A stretch of 50,605 bases of DNA from Alphaproteobacteria bacterium (GTDB taxonomy: Bacteria; Myxococcota_A; UBA796; GCA-2862545). The DNA lies in assembly GCA_020632915.1 (NCBI GenBank), contig JACKEP010000032.1, positions 1-50,605 on the forward strand, in the 5' to 3' direction. Below, in pieces: positions 43,012-50,605 of this stretch. The notes beneath the pieces are model-generated. The model had not been told where the DNA came from. It was given only the letters and a program-made list of their open reading frames with translations, and searched no databases. Numbering within the stretch: position 1 is the stretch's first letter; every line of letters begins with the position of its first letter. A program made the position numbers and the translations under genes.

Positions 43012-46000
43012 TGATCCGCAACCTCCCTGGCGCCTCCGTGCGCCCGTTCCGTTCGTGGGTCGTCGCCTGTGCGCTGGCCGCGTGCCACGCTGACGCCACG
43101 CTGCCCGTCCCGGCAGCGCCGCCCCCTCCGCCCACCCTGACCGTGTCCGGCCTGGTGGTGGGGCAGCCCGCGTTCGTCGTGCTCTCCGGACTCACCGCCG
43201 GTGCGCCGGTGCGCTTCTTCGTGAGCGCGGCGGGGCAGGGCAGCGGCCCGTGTGCGCCCGGCGGCACGCCGTGCCTCGACCTCGTCCACCCGTTCACGCT
43301 GGGCGTGGCCACGGCCAACGCCGCCGGTGAGGCGGAGGTCGCGTTCACCGTGCCCGCGTCGGTGCCCCCGTCGGCGGTGGCCAGCTTCCAGGCTGCGCTG
43401 GGCGCGCGCGGCGCCTACAGCCTGTCCGAGGTGCGCTCGGCGGTGGTGACCGCGACCACCCAGGTCGAGACGTGTGACCTCGACGCGCTCGATCGGGCCC
43501 GCACCCCCGACGTTCCCTCGACGTTCGAGCTCCTGGCCGACCAGGTGTTCGGCGCGTTCGGGCTGACGCTCGGCGGCTCGGACACCGGTGGTCAGGACCT
43601 GCGCGACCGGTACGTGCTCCCCGTGGCCGACGGCTGCCGTGTGGACGTGTACGCCACGACGGACGACGAAACGACGGGCGTGACGATCGGCATCGACCTC
43701 GACGGCACCACCACCGTGCCGTTCGGCGCGTTCACCAGCGCCCGAAACGACAGCGGCGCGGACGCGGACGCCACGGTCGAGGTGGCCCTCGACGATCCGT
43801 CGGCGTGCTTCGCCTACGACCTCGCCATCGCCTACACCTGCAACCTGCCGCCGGTGGTCACCGACGTGGCGATCACGTCGGACGGCGACGCCTGCGGCAC
43901 CTGGACCTGCGCCGCGTCCGTGTCCGATCCGGACCTCGACGACACCGTCGTGGCCTACGCCTGGTCGGTGGACGGGGTGGCGACCGGCGCGACCGGACCG
44001 ACCTTCGGCGGGGCCACGCTGTCCGACGGCCAGACCCTGACCTGTGCGGTCACGGCGACCGACCCCTGGGGCGACGTCGCCACGGGTTCGGGCTCGGTGA
44101 CCGCGACCGTGCCGGGCGTGCAGCTGGCACCGGTGCGGATCACCTCCGGTGCGCGCGCGGGCGAGCCGGTCACTTGCGCGACGTCGGCCACGGAAGGCTG
44201 TGGCGTCGCCACCGGGACGTTGACCTACGCCTGGACGGTGGACGGTGTGGACGCGGGTGTGTCGGGGCCCAGCCTCGACACCACGACCCTGCCCGCGGGC
44301 GCCCGGATCGCGTGCGTGGCGACCTACGATGGCGCCGCGACCGTGACGGACGCCTCGCCCCCCGTGACCCTCGCCCCCACCGAGGTCTTGCTGGAAGGCA
44401 GCGGCGGGGGTGCGGGTCACGGGGTGGCGATCCTCCCCGACCTGGACGGCGACGGCTACGGCAGCGTCGCCATCGGCGCGCCCGCGTGGAGTGTCGACCT
44501 GGCCTACGGCGGGCGGCTGTACGTCGTCGACGGGGCGTTCGCGTCCGCCACCGTGGCCCTGGCCGACGTCGACGACGGGCTCGGCGGCTTCACGCTCGAC
44601 GGCCTGTCCGGCGGCTACGACCTCGACGTGATGGCGTGCGGGTCGGCGTTCTACCCGGGCGGCTGCCCGACCGGGGTCTCCCTGTACGACTGGCTCGGGT
44701 ACGACGCCGGACCGGACGGGGGTGGGTTCGGCTTCCAGGTCCGGTACGCTGGCGACGTGGACGGCGACGACGTACCGGACCTGGTCGCTTCCGCGCCCTT
44801 CGAGCAGCTCACCGAGATCTGGCAGGGCCGCACCTACGTGCTCTCGGGCGCGACCCTGCAGGCGGCCGCCCTGTCCGACGTGGTCGACGAGACCTCGCTC
44901 GCCGGCTTCGCCATCGACGGCGAGTGCGGTCGGCGGCGCAACCTCGACCTGTCGCTGCTCCAGGAGCTCAAGGCGGCCAACGGCGACCTCGCCGGGCTGT
45001 CGGCGGCGGCAGGCGGTGACCTGAACGCCGACGGCCTCGCCGACGTGCTCGTCGGGTCCATCCACAGCGGCGACCAGGACGACGGCACGTTCTACGCGAT
45101 CTACGGCCGCGACGACGGGGTCAACGTCCACGTCGGCGACCTGTACAGCCGCGGCTGCGACGTCAGCGGCGGCACCGGCCTCGGGGACGCCTCCCTGGGC
45201 GTGGCGTTCAAGGGCCGCACCGACGCGGGCACCGGCATCGGGTCGGGGTGGGGCTGGCAGACCACGCCCGCGGGAGACTTCGACGGCGACGGCTACGACG
45301 ACGCCGCGTTCACCGGCGAGAGCGAGCTGTACCTCAACATCCTGGCCGGAGGCCCGGACGGCGGTGCCATCGTCGCGCCCGGCAACCGCGGCGCCCTGTC
45401 GGGCAACCAGGGGTGGTCCACGTACAGCTCGGGCTTCTCGGTGGGCTCGGGCAGCTCGGGCAGCGGCATCCTGATGGTGGCGCCCGCGGCCGGCGGCGGC
45501 GGCGACGTCAACGGCGACGGCCTCGACGACGTCGTCGTGCCCCACGTCGACTACGGCCTGACCGGCATGGCGACGGTGATGTTCGGTCACACCACCCGAG
45601 ATCTGCGGACGATCCAGTCCTACCAGAACGGCTTCACCGGGTTCACCGTCGCGGGGGAGGTGCCCACCCAGTCCACCGCATGGGGTGCGTCGGTCATCGC
45701 CCACGATGTGGACGGTGACGGCCTGGACGAGGTGGTGCTCGGCTTCCCGGAGGCCGACGAGGTGTGGGTGATCTACGGTCGCGCCGACGGGCTCGCCGTG
45801 GTGGACGCCGCCGACGTGCGCTCGGGCCGTGACGGCTTCGTGATCGAGGGCGCGTCGGGCAGCGAGCTCGGCTGGGCCGTGGCAGGAGGGGACCTCGACG
45901 GCGACGGCCTGGGCGACCTGGCTGTCGGTGCGCCGCAGACCGGCGCCGGGGGCCAGGGCGCGGTGCGCGTCGTCTTCGGACGCGACCTGCGCGGTCACAT

Positions 46001-48347
46001 CGACCAGCAGGGCGGGGACGGCGACGACCTGCTCACGGGCACGGCCGGCCCGGACACGCTGATCGGGGGCCGCGGTGCCGACACGCTGATCGGCGGCGGC
46101 GGCCTCGACGTGCTCTACGGCGGTGCGGGCGACGACGTGATCGAGGTCGGCGATCTGGCGTTCCGACGCGTCGATGGCGGCCAGGGCACCGACACGCTGC
46201 GGCTGTCGGGCGCCTCGGGCGACCTGGACCTGGCCGACGTCGACGACCGCGTGCGCGGCATCGAGGCGATCGCGCTGGAGGGGCGCACGCTCACGGTCGC
46301 CACGCGCGACCTGCTCCACCTGTCGGACCTGTCGAACACGCTGACGCTGACCGGCGTCGGGGCGGTGGCCACCGTGCCCGGCGAGCCGTGGGTGTCGGCG
46401 GGCACGGTGGACGACGGCGGCGTGACGCTGACCGTGGTGACGAACGGGCGGGCGACGCTGCGCGTGCAGCCCGGGCTCGAGACGTTCCTTCCGCCCACGG
46501 TGTTCACCGACACGCTCACCGTCGACGAGAACGCCGTGGCCGGCACGTCGCTCGGGGTGGTGGACGCCGTCGACCCCGACGGCTCGTCGCTCGCCTTTGC
46601 GCTCACCGGTGGCGACGGGGCGGGCGAGCTCGCCATCGATGCGGCCACGGGCGAGGTCACCGTCGTCGACGGCGCGGGGCTCGACTTCGAGACCACGTCG
46701 GGCGACCACGACGTCGAGGTCACGGTCACCGACGACCAGGGCCTGCAGACGACCGTCGTGCTGTCGGTGGTGCTCGTCGACGTCAACGAGGCCCCGTCGT
46801 TCGCCGTCGGGGACACGCTCACCTTCGGCACCGAGGAAGGGTCCGGAGGAGACGGCGCCGTCATCGGCGGTGCCAGTGCCGTCGATCCCGACGCGGGCGA
46901 CGTGCTGACCTACCGCTTGGAGGGCGCGGACGCGGCGCTGTTCGCGGTCGACGACGCCGGTCAGATCACCATCGCGACGTCGGCCACGCTCGACTTCGAG
47001 ACGGCGACCTCCCACACGTTCGACCTGGTGGTCACCGACGCGGCCGGGCTGACCGACACGCTGGCCGTCACCGTGGACGTCTACGACGAGGACGTGCTCG
47101 AGACCCACGTCGACTTCACGTTCGTCACCCGGGACGAGGTCTACACCAGCTTCGACGAATCCGACGTCGACTTCGACGAGTGCTTCAACTTCGGCGTCGG
47201 TGACTGGGACTTCACGCAGACGATGGCGCCGGCGTCGGTGTTCCCGTTCGGCGGGTCGGCGGTGTCGGTGGACATGGCGCTCGGTGGTCAGCTGTGCCTG
47301 ACCTTCCAGCTGCAGGACGAGCAGGGCACGGCGAGCGCGACGGTGCCGCTGAGCATCGACCTGAGCGTGCCCGACGAGGTGCTGCCGGGCGACACGTTCC
47401 CGCTGTCGGTGACCTGGGCGACGTCCCGGGACCTCAGCTACGAGGTGTCGCTGCCGAGCACCGTGCTGCGCTACGGCTACAGCACAGACGCCTTTGAGGC
47501 GCGGCTGGGCGCGACCCTGGGGGGTTCGTCGAACCCGATCTTCGACGTCGGCCCCACGACCGGTGCCGACCTGCAGGAGCTGGTGCTGCGTGGCGGGGGC
47601 ATGGTCAGCGACGCGAACCGCGTCACCGACAACCCGGACTACGAGCCCCCGAGCTTCGACGGCGTGGAGCACGGCGTGGAGGCGTACACGCGCGTCGGAG
47701 ACGTCTACAACGCCGCCTCGCTCGACATCGACTGGATCTCGTACACCAACTACTTCCTGGAGTTCCTGGGGTTCCCCGCCAACACCAACCGGGGCACCTA
47801 CGAAGCCGACGTCAGCGGGTTCACCTTCCAGATGAACTACACGACGATCCTGCCCACGGTCGAGCTGGACCACTGGGTGCAGGCCCGCGCGCGGGTCGGG
47901 ATGGGCGCGCTGTTCGGGCACGTGGTGTTCGAGGACGGCAGCACCACCGACGTCGAGCTCGACGCGCAGATGGAGCTGACGCTGCCGGCCCACGGTGACG
48001 TCGACGGCGACGGCGACGTGGACCTGGAGATCTACCTGTACCCGCGGGTCGAGCTGGTGGTGGACCAGGAGTCCCACCTCGTCATCAACCGCCACATCAA
48101 GATCTTCGAGGTCGAGGGCAAGATCATCTCGCCGACCGACGGCGTGATCCGGCGCCAGAGCGTGGGGCCGCTGTTCGAGACGGACTGCGCCACGGGCGTG
48201 TGCGGCGAGATCGTGACCCACAACTACGGCGATGTCTGCGATGTCGCGGGGTACTGCGGCTTCTACGGCGGGTCCTACTTCCCGCTCACCGGCTTCAACG
48301 TGCCGGTCATCCGCGGCGCGATCGATCTGGCGACGCCGACGCCTTGA
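43011..48347 (+). CDS. giant multidomain adhesin-like lipoprotein (FG-GAP, RTX, cadherin-like)
   Basis: This 1778-residue protein has the lipobox LAAC at C25. Order of parts: a recurring beta domain (about 40-146), Ig/PKD-like domains (about 280-455), and seven FG-GAP-type motifs (about 470-990), fitting one propeller. RTX-type glycine/aspartate repeats come next (about 1000-1045: GDDLLTGTAGPDTLIGGRG and following), then two cadherin-like domains (about 1167-1362: TVDENAVAGTSLG, VVDVNEAPS-like ends, DFET). A C-terminal part of about 410 residues is unrecognised. All named parts use calcium, so the protein is probably a calcium-stiffened adhesin. ATG 43011 overlaps the lectin gene stop; GTG 43008 is an alternative start. 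It should be exported together with the lectin lipoprotein. Confidence 0.85.
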   Translation: MIRNLPGASVRPFRSWVVACALAACHADATLPVPAAPPPPPTLTVSGLVVGQPAFVVLSGLTAGAPVRFFVSAAGQGSGPCAPGGTPCLDLVHPFTLGVATANAAGEAEVAFTVPASVPPSAVASFQAALGARGAYSLSEVRSAVVTATTQVETCDLDALDRARTPDVPSTFELLADQVFGAFGLTLGGSDTGGQDLRDRYVLPVADGCRVDVYATTDDETTGVTIGIDLDGTTTVPFGAFTSARNDSGADADATVEVALDDPSACFAYDLAIAYTCNLPPVVTDVAITSDGDACGTWTCAASVSDPDLDDTVVAYAWSVDGVATGATGPTFGGATLSDGQTLTCAVTATDPWGDVATGSGSVTATVPGVQLAPVRITSGARAGEPVTCATSATEGCGVATGTLTYAWTVDGVDAGVSGPSLDTTTLPAGARIACVATYDGAATVTDASPPVTLAPTEVLLEGSGGGAGHGVAILPDLDGDGYGSVAIGAPAWSVDLAYGGRLYVVDGAFASATVALADVDDGLGGFTLDGLSGGYDLDVMACGSAFYPGGCPTGVSLYDWLGYDAGPDGGGFGFQVRYAGDVDGDDVPDLVASAPFEQLTEIWQGRTYVLSGATLQAAALSDVVDETSLAGFAIDGECGRRRNLDLSLLQELKAANGDLAGLSAAAGGDLNADGLADVLVGSIHSGDQDDGTFYAIYGRDDGVNVHVGDLYSRGCDVSGGTGLGDASLGVAFKGRTDAGTGIGSGWGWQTTPAGDFDGDGYDDAAFTGESELYLNILAGGPDGGAIVAPGNRGALSGNQGWSTYSSGFSVGSGSSGSGILMVAPAAGGGGDVNGDGLDDVVVPHVDYGLTGMATVMFGHTTRDLRTIQSYQNGFTGFTVAGEVPTQSTAWGASVIAHDVDGDGLDEVVLGFPEADEVWVIYGRADGLAVVDAADVRSGRDGFVIEGASGSELGWAVAGGDLDGDGLGDLAVGAPQTGAGGQGAVRVVFGRDLRGHIDQQGGDGDDLLTGTAGPDTLIGGRGADTLIGGGGLDVLYGGAGDDVIEVGDLAFRRVDGGQGTDTLRLSGASGDLDLADVDDRVRGIEAIALEGRTLTVATRDLLHLSDLSNTLTLTGVGAVATVPGEPWVSAGTVDDGGVTLTVVTNGRATLRVQPGLETFLPPTVFTDTLTVDENAVAGTSLGVVDAVDPDGSSLAFALTGGDGAGELAIDAATGEVTVVDGAGLDFETTSGDHDVEVTVTDDQGLQTTVVLSVVLVDVNEAPSFAVGDTLTFGTEEGSGGDGAVIGGASAVDPDAGDVLTYRLEGADAALFAVDDAGQITIATSATLDFETATSHTFDLVVTDAAGLTDTLAVTVDVYDEDVLETHVDFTFVTRDEVYTSFDESDVDFDECFNFGVGDWDFTQTMAPASVFPFGGSAVSVDMALGGQLCLTFQLQDEQGTASATVPLSIDLSVPDEVLPGDTFPLSVTWATSRDLSYEVSLPSTVLRYGYSTDAFEARLGATLGGSSNPIFDVGPTTGADLQELVLRGGGMVSDANRVTDNPDYEPPSFDGVEHGVEAYTRVGDVYNAASLDIDWISYTNYFLEFLGFPANTNRGTYEADVSGFTFQMNYTTILPTVELDHWVQARARVGMGALFGHVVFEDGSTTDVELDAQMELTLPAHGDVDGDGDVDLEIYLYPRVELVVDQESHLVINRHIKIFEVEGKIISPTDGVIRRQSVGPLFETDCATGVCGEIVTHNYGDVCDVAGYCGFYGGSYFPLTGFNVPVIRGAIDLATPTP

Positions 48348-48499
48348 CGCTCGCGTCCCTCGCGTCACCTGACCTACGGTGACCGCGGGGGACGCGCATG
48401 CGCCACCTGGACTCCGGTTCCCTGATTCCGCCGGGCCGCCCGCGGACGTGACCGGGCGCCGCGCGCCCCGTCCAACGCGCCCCCGATCGTGGGACTCGT

Positions 48500-48536
48500 T
48501 TCTCGGACGAGAAGAATCGAAGAAAATTTTTCTTCG
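48500..48536. promoter_or_regulatory. two adjacent inverted repeats, candidate operator of the Rieske operon
   Basis: TTCTCG (48500-48505) and CGAGAA (48508-48513) form one inverted repeat. Five bases later CGAAGAAAATTTTTCTTCG (48518-48536) is a perfect 19-bp palindrome with 9-bp arms. A run of A and T this long is very rare in this GC-rich window. The site lies about 120-160 bp before the ATG at 48659. Confidence 0.5.
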
Positions 48537-48611
48537 CCTTCATCCGGCCCTTCTCGGGTCGATGAGCGTTGTCGCGCGGGCACTTGCTCGCGTTCGCCAC
48601 GCACCTGTGGG

Positions 48612-48617
48612 TAGCGT
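48612..48617 (+). promoter_or_regulatory. -10-like element of the Rieske operon
   Basis: TAGCGT (context TGTGGGTAGCGTGG) lies 41 nt before the ATG at 48659. No -35 at normal spacing is seen. Confidence 0.4.
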
Positions 48618-48658
48618 GGCCGCGCAGTCCGACGAAGAACTTTCAGCAGGGAGCTGGC

Positions 48659-50095
48659 ATGAGCGCCGAGGCGAGGTTGGCGATCGACATCGATGCACCG
48701 GTCGACGTCGTGTGGGGGGTCTTGACCGATCTGGCGTCGTACGGTCGATGGAACCCGATGACTCCTCGGGTGGTCGGGCGGCTCGCTGAAGGCGAAGTGC
48801 TCCAGCTCACGGCCCGCGTGGGCTCGTGGATGCGCACGCAGGCGCAGACGGTCTACGAGCTCGTGCCGAACGAGCGGCTCGTGTGGAGCGGCGCCTTCGG
48901 TGGCGAGCTGGTGCGCGGCGTGCGCACGCAGACCGTCGAGGCCCTGCCCGGCGACCGCACCCGCTACACCACGCGGGACGCGTTCCACGGCCCGCTCGCC
49001 GGCCTCACCAAGCGCCTGTACGGCGACACGCTGCACGCGGGCTTCCAGGCGATGGCCGAGGCGCTCAAGGACACCTGCGAGGCCCAGGTGGGTCGCTCGT
49101 CCGCGCCCAGCGCCGTGCGTGTGCCGGTGGACCTCGAGCAGCAGCGCCTGCCCCACCGCGCGTCGTGGTACCCCGTGGCGCTCGGCACCGAGCTGGCGCC
49201 CGGTCAGGTGCGCCACGTCACCCTGTGCGGCCAGGATCTGGTGGTCTGGCGCACCAAGGGCGGTCGCGTCGGCGCGGCCCGCAACGTCTGCGGCCACATG
49301 GCCGCGCGGCTCGCGCCCGGCGCGTGGGTCCAGGGCGAGAAGCTCGTGTGCCCCCACCACCACATGGGGTTCACGGTGACGGGTCGTTCGTGCGAGCACA
49401 CGGCCCGCGACCTGTCGACGCTGCACGTCCGCGAGGTCGGCCCGGCCGTGCTCGTCTGGTACCACCCGGAGGGGGCCGCCCCGACCTTCGAGGTGCCCGA
49501 GCCCGAACAGGACGGCTTCGGGGGCTGGTCGTTCAAGACCCTCGACCTGCCCGTCCACCCGCAGCACGTCATGGAGGACCTCGCCGACGCGCGCCACTTC
49601 CTGTCGGTGCACCGCTACCGCACGCTCGACACGCTCCAGGGCACCCAGGCCGACGGCAGCGCGCTGTCGTTCCACGGTGTGGTCGGCTGGGACCCGGGCC
49701 TGAAGGTGCTGCCGTCCGTGCCGGTGGAGTTCCGGACCACGGCGTACGGCATGGGCTTCCAGGTCACCGAGGTCGCCCAGGTCGGCGGGCTCGTCCACTC
49801 GCTGCACCTGGTGCTGCTCACGCCGGTCGACGAGCACACCACCCGCGTGGTGCTCGGCGTGGCCACGCGGCTCGGCGACGGGGCGAAGCGCGCGCTCGGC
49901 AAGGCGGGTCCGGTGGTCCGCCGTGTGATGCACGAGGCCGCCGCCTACGCCTTCCGGCGCGACGTGCTCAGGGACGCCGCCCTCTGGGCCCAGCGCCACC
50001 ACCACGACGACCACGCGCCGCCCGGCGACCCCGCCCACGCCGTGTTCCGCGACTGGGTCGCCCAGTTCGACGCGCGCGAAGGGGAGGCAGCATGA
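48659..50095 (+). CDS. Rieske non-haem iron oxygenase with N-terminal SRPBCC domain
   Basis: This 478-residue protein starts at the ATG at 48659 with GGGAG upstream. Residues 1-145 look like an SRPBCC (START-like/polyketide cyclase) ligand-binding domain: LAIDIDAPVDVVWGVLTDLASYGRWNPM is its typical start (quoted here in part only: APVDVVWGVLTDLASY). The Rieske [2Fe-2S] site is C211xH213-x17-C231xxH234. The mononuclear iron site is D310xxH313xxxxH318 in EDLADARHFLSVH, resembling KshA and DAF-36/Neverland-type oxygenases that act on steroids. Electrons must come from a separate reductase, not seen here. The substrate is probably a hydrophobic ring compound such as a sterol, which is inference. 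The stop overlaps a second Rieske gene (ATGA). Confidence 0.85.
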   Translation: MSAEARLAIDIDAPVDVVWGVLTDLASYGRWNPMTPRVVGRLAEGEVLQLTARVGSWMRTQAQTVYELVPNERLVWSGAFGGELVRGVRTQTVEALPGDRTRYTTRDAFHGPLAGLTKRLYGDTLHAGFQAMAEALKDTCEAQVGRSSAPSAVRVPVDLEQQRLPHRASWYPVALGTELAPGQVRHVTLCGQDLVVWRTKGGRVGAARNVCGHMAARLAPGAWVQGEKLVCPHHHMGFTVTGRSCEHTARDLSTLHVREVGPAVLVWYHPEGAAPTFEVPEPEQDGFGGWSFKTLDLPVHPQHVMEDLADARHFLSVHRYRTLDTLQGTQADGSALSFHGVVGWDPGLKVLPSVPVEFRTTAYGMGFQVTEVAQVGGLVHSLHLVLLTPVDEHTTRVVLGVATRLGDGAKRALGKAGPVVRRVMHEAAAYAFRRDVLRDAALWAQRHHHDDHAPPGDPAHAVFRDWVAQFDAREGEAA

Positions 50096-50605
50096 GCGTG
50101 CGCTTCCACCGGGCGCTCGACCCGCGCACCGACCACGTCTTCGCCCCGCACGACCGGGAGTCCACCTACCCCACGCCGTTCCCCACCGGCTGGTACCGGG
50201 TGCTCGACAGCGACGCGCTCCGCGTGGGCCAGGTGCGCGTGCTCGACGTGCTCGGCCGCCACCTCGTCGCCTTCCGCGGGGCCAGCGGCGCCGTGTCCGT
50301 GATGGACGCCCACTGCCCGCACCAGGGCGCGAGCCTGGCGGGCGGTGTGGTCGACGGGGACGCGCTGCGCTGCCCGTTCCACAAGTGGGCGTTCGCCACC
50401 GACGGCAAGCTCACCGACATCCCGGGCCTCGATCGCATCCCGCGCGTGGGCGTGTGCGCCCACCCGACGGTCGAGCTGCACGGCATGATCTGGATGTTCC
50501 ACCACGTGTCGGGCCAGGTGGTGGCGCCGACCTACCGGCCCGAGCCGCTCCCCGAGATCACGGGGCCGGGCATGACCTACCGGGGTCGCTACGACGCGGG
50601 GCTCG
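50092..50605 (+). CDS. second Rieske-type oxygenase (3' end outside window)
   Basis: The first 171 codons are in the window. The Rieske site is C75PH77-x16-C94PFH97, in DAHCPHQGASLAGG and RCPFHKWAF. The sequence PTGWYRVLDSD upstream and the following part resemble KshA/DAF-36-like oxygenases; the iron site is beyond the edge. It lacks the SRPBCC domain of its neighbour. The ATGA overlap and shared family suggest that the two oxygenases act in the same pathway or form one mixed complex. Confidence 0.82.
   Translation, partial: MSVRFHRALDPRTDHVFAPHDRESTYPTPFPTGWYRVLDSDALRVGQVRVLDVLGRHLVAFRGASGAVSVMDAHCPHQGASLAGGVVDGDALRCPFHKWAFATDGKLTDIPGLDRIPRVGVCAHPTVELHGMIWMFHHVSGQVVAPTYRPEPLPEITGPGMTYRGRYDAGL

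Larger units (their letters stand above)
48348..48658. other. 311-bp intergenic region with an AT-rich palindrome
   Basis: No gene is evident. The left part has a weak inverted repeat (GTCACC 48364-48369, GGTGAC 48378-48383) that could end the adhesin transcript. The middle has the two inverted repeats described separately. The right part has a -10-like element before the Rieske operon. Confidence 0.6.

Noticed and set aside
42762..48368. Minus-strand ORF of 1868 codons opposite the giant adhesin
   Set aside because: It spans the junction of two plus-strand genes and has only Val/Arg/His-rich low complexity.

Overview
The window is high-GC DNA (about 70% or more by eye) packed with protein-coding genes on both strands. 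I see no tRNA, rRNA, CRISPR array or insertion sequence. The protein repertoire suggests a myxobacterium-like member of the Myxococcota: many lipoproteins, Asp/Thr-rich linkers after the lipobox, thrombospondin-3/MopE-like calcium repeats, FG-GAP/VCBS propellers, glycine-rich surface proteins, and large regulators. That lineage call is inference. I read 30 genes. The first and the last run off the window.

Left part (1-13 kb). A secreted glycine-rich/TSP3/FG-GAP protein on the minus strand is divergent from a 1179-residue SEFIR-NACHT-HEAT protein, which has the architecture of a bacterial NLR-like defence protein. Two overlapping lipoprotein genes follow, one with LVIVD repeats, then an unknown cytosolic protein, a SUKH-like/TPR protein, and a TlpA-type thioredoxin. 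The thioredoxin gene is convergent with a five-haem cytochrome lipoprotein.

Middle part (13-31 kb). A calcineurin-like phosphoesterase lipoprotein is divergent from a four-gene operon joined by three successive GTGA overlaps: DUF2252 protein, predicted outer-membrane barrel, lamin-tail lipoprotein and sulfotransferase. Next come a small lipoprotein, a pectinacetylesterase-like lipoprotein, another small lipoprotein, a two-half M16 peptidase, a VWA lipoprotein, and a secreted protein with 29 CxxCxxG motifs. A NarL-type histidine kinase/response regulator pair and a glycine-rich lipoprotein follow.

Right part (31-50.6 kb). A membrane-anchored protein with 14 FG-GAP-type motifs is divergent from a regulator carrying two tandem OmpR-type winged helices and a STAND ATPase. 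Their shared promoter region holds nested inverted repeats that bracket a -10-like hexamer. Then come a radical SAM/acylating aldehyde dehydrogenase pair, a lipoprotein with two C-type lectin domains, a 1778-residue adhesin-like lipoprotein, and two overlapping Rieske oxygenase genes. The first of these carries an extra N-terminal SRPBCC domain.

Across the window many genes have a TAnnnT hexamer, usually preceded by GG or GC, a short distance before the start and mostly without a matching -35. Two starts lie so close to it that leaderless mRNA is likely. Almost all long opposite-strand ORFs are mirror images of GC-rich genes and were discarded. The strongest candidates for undescribed biology are the SEFIR-NACHT-HEAT protein, the tandem winged-helix STAND regulator with its operator, the radical SAM/ALDH pair, the SRPBCC-Rieske fusion, and an unnamed domain of about 105 residues found in three surface proteins.
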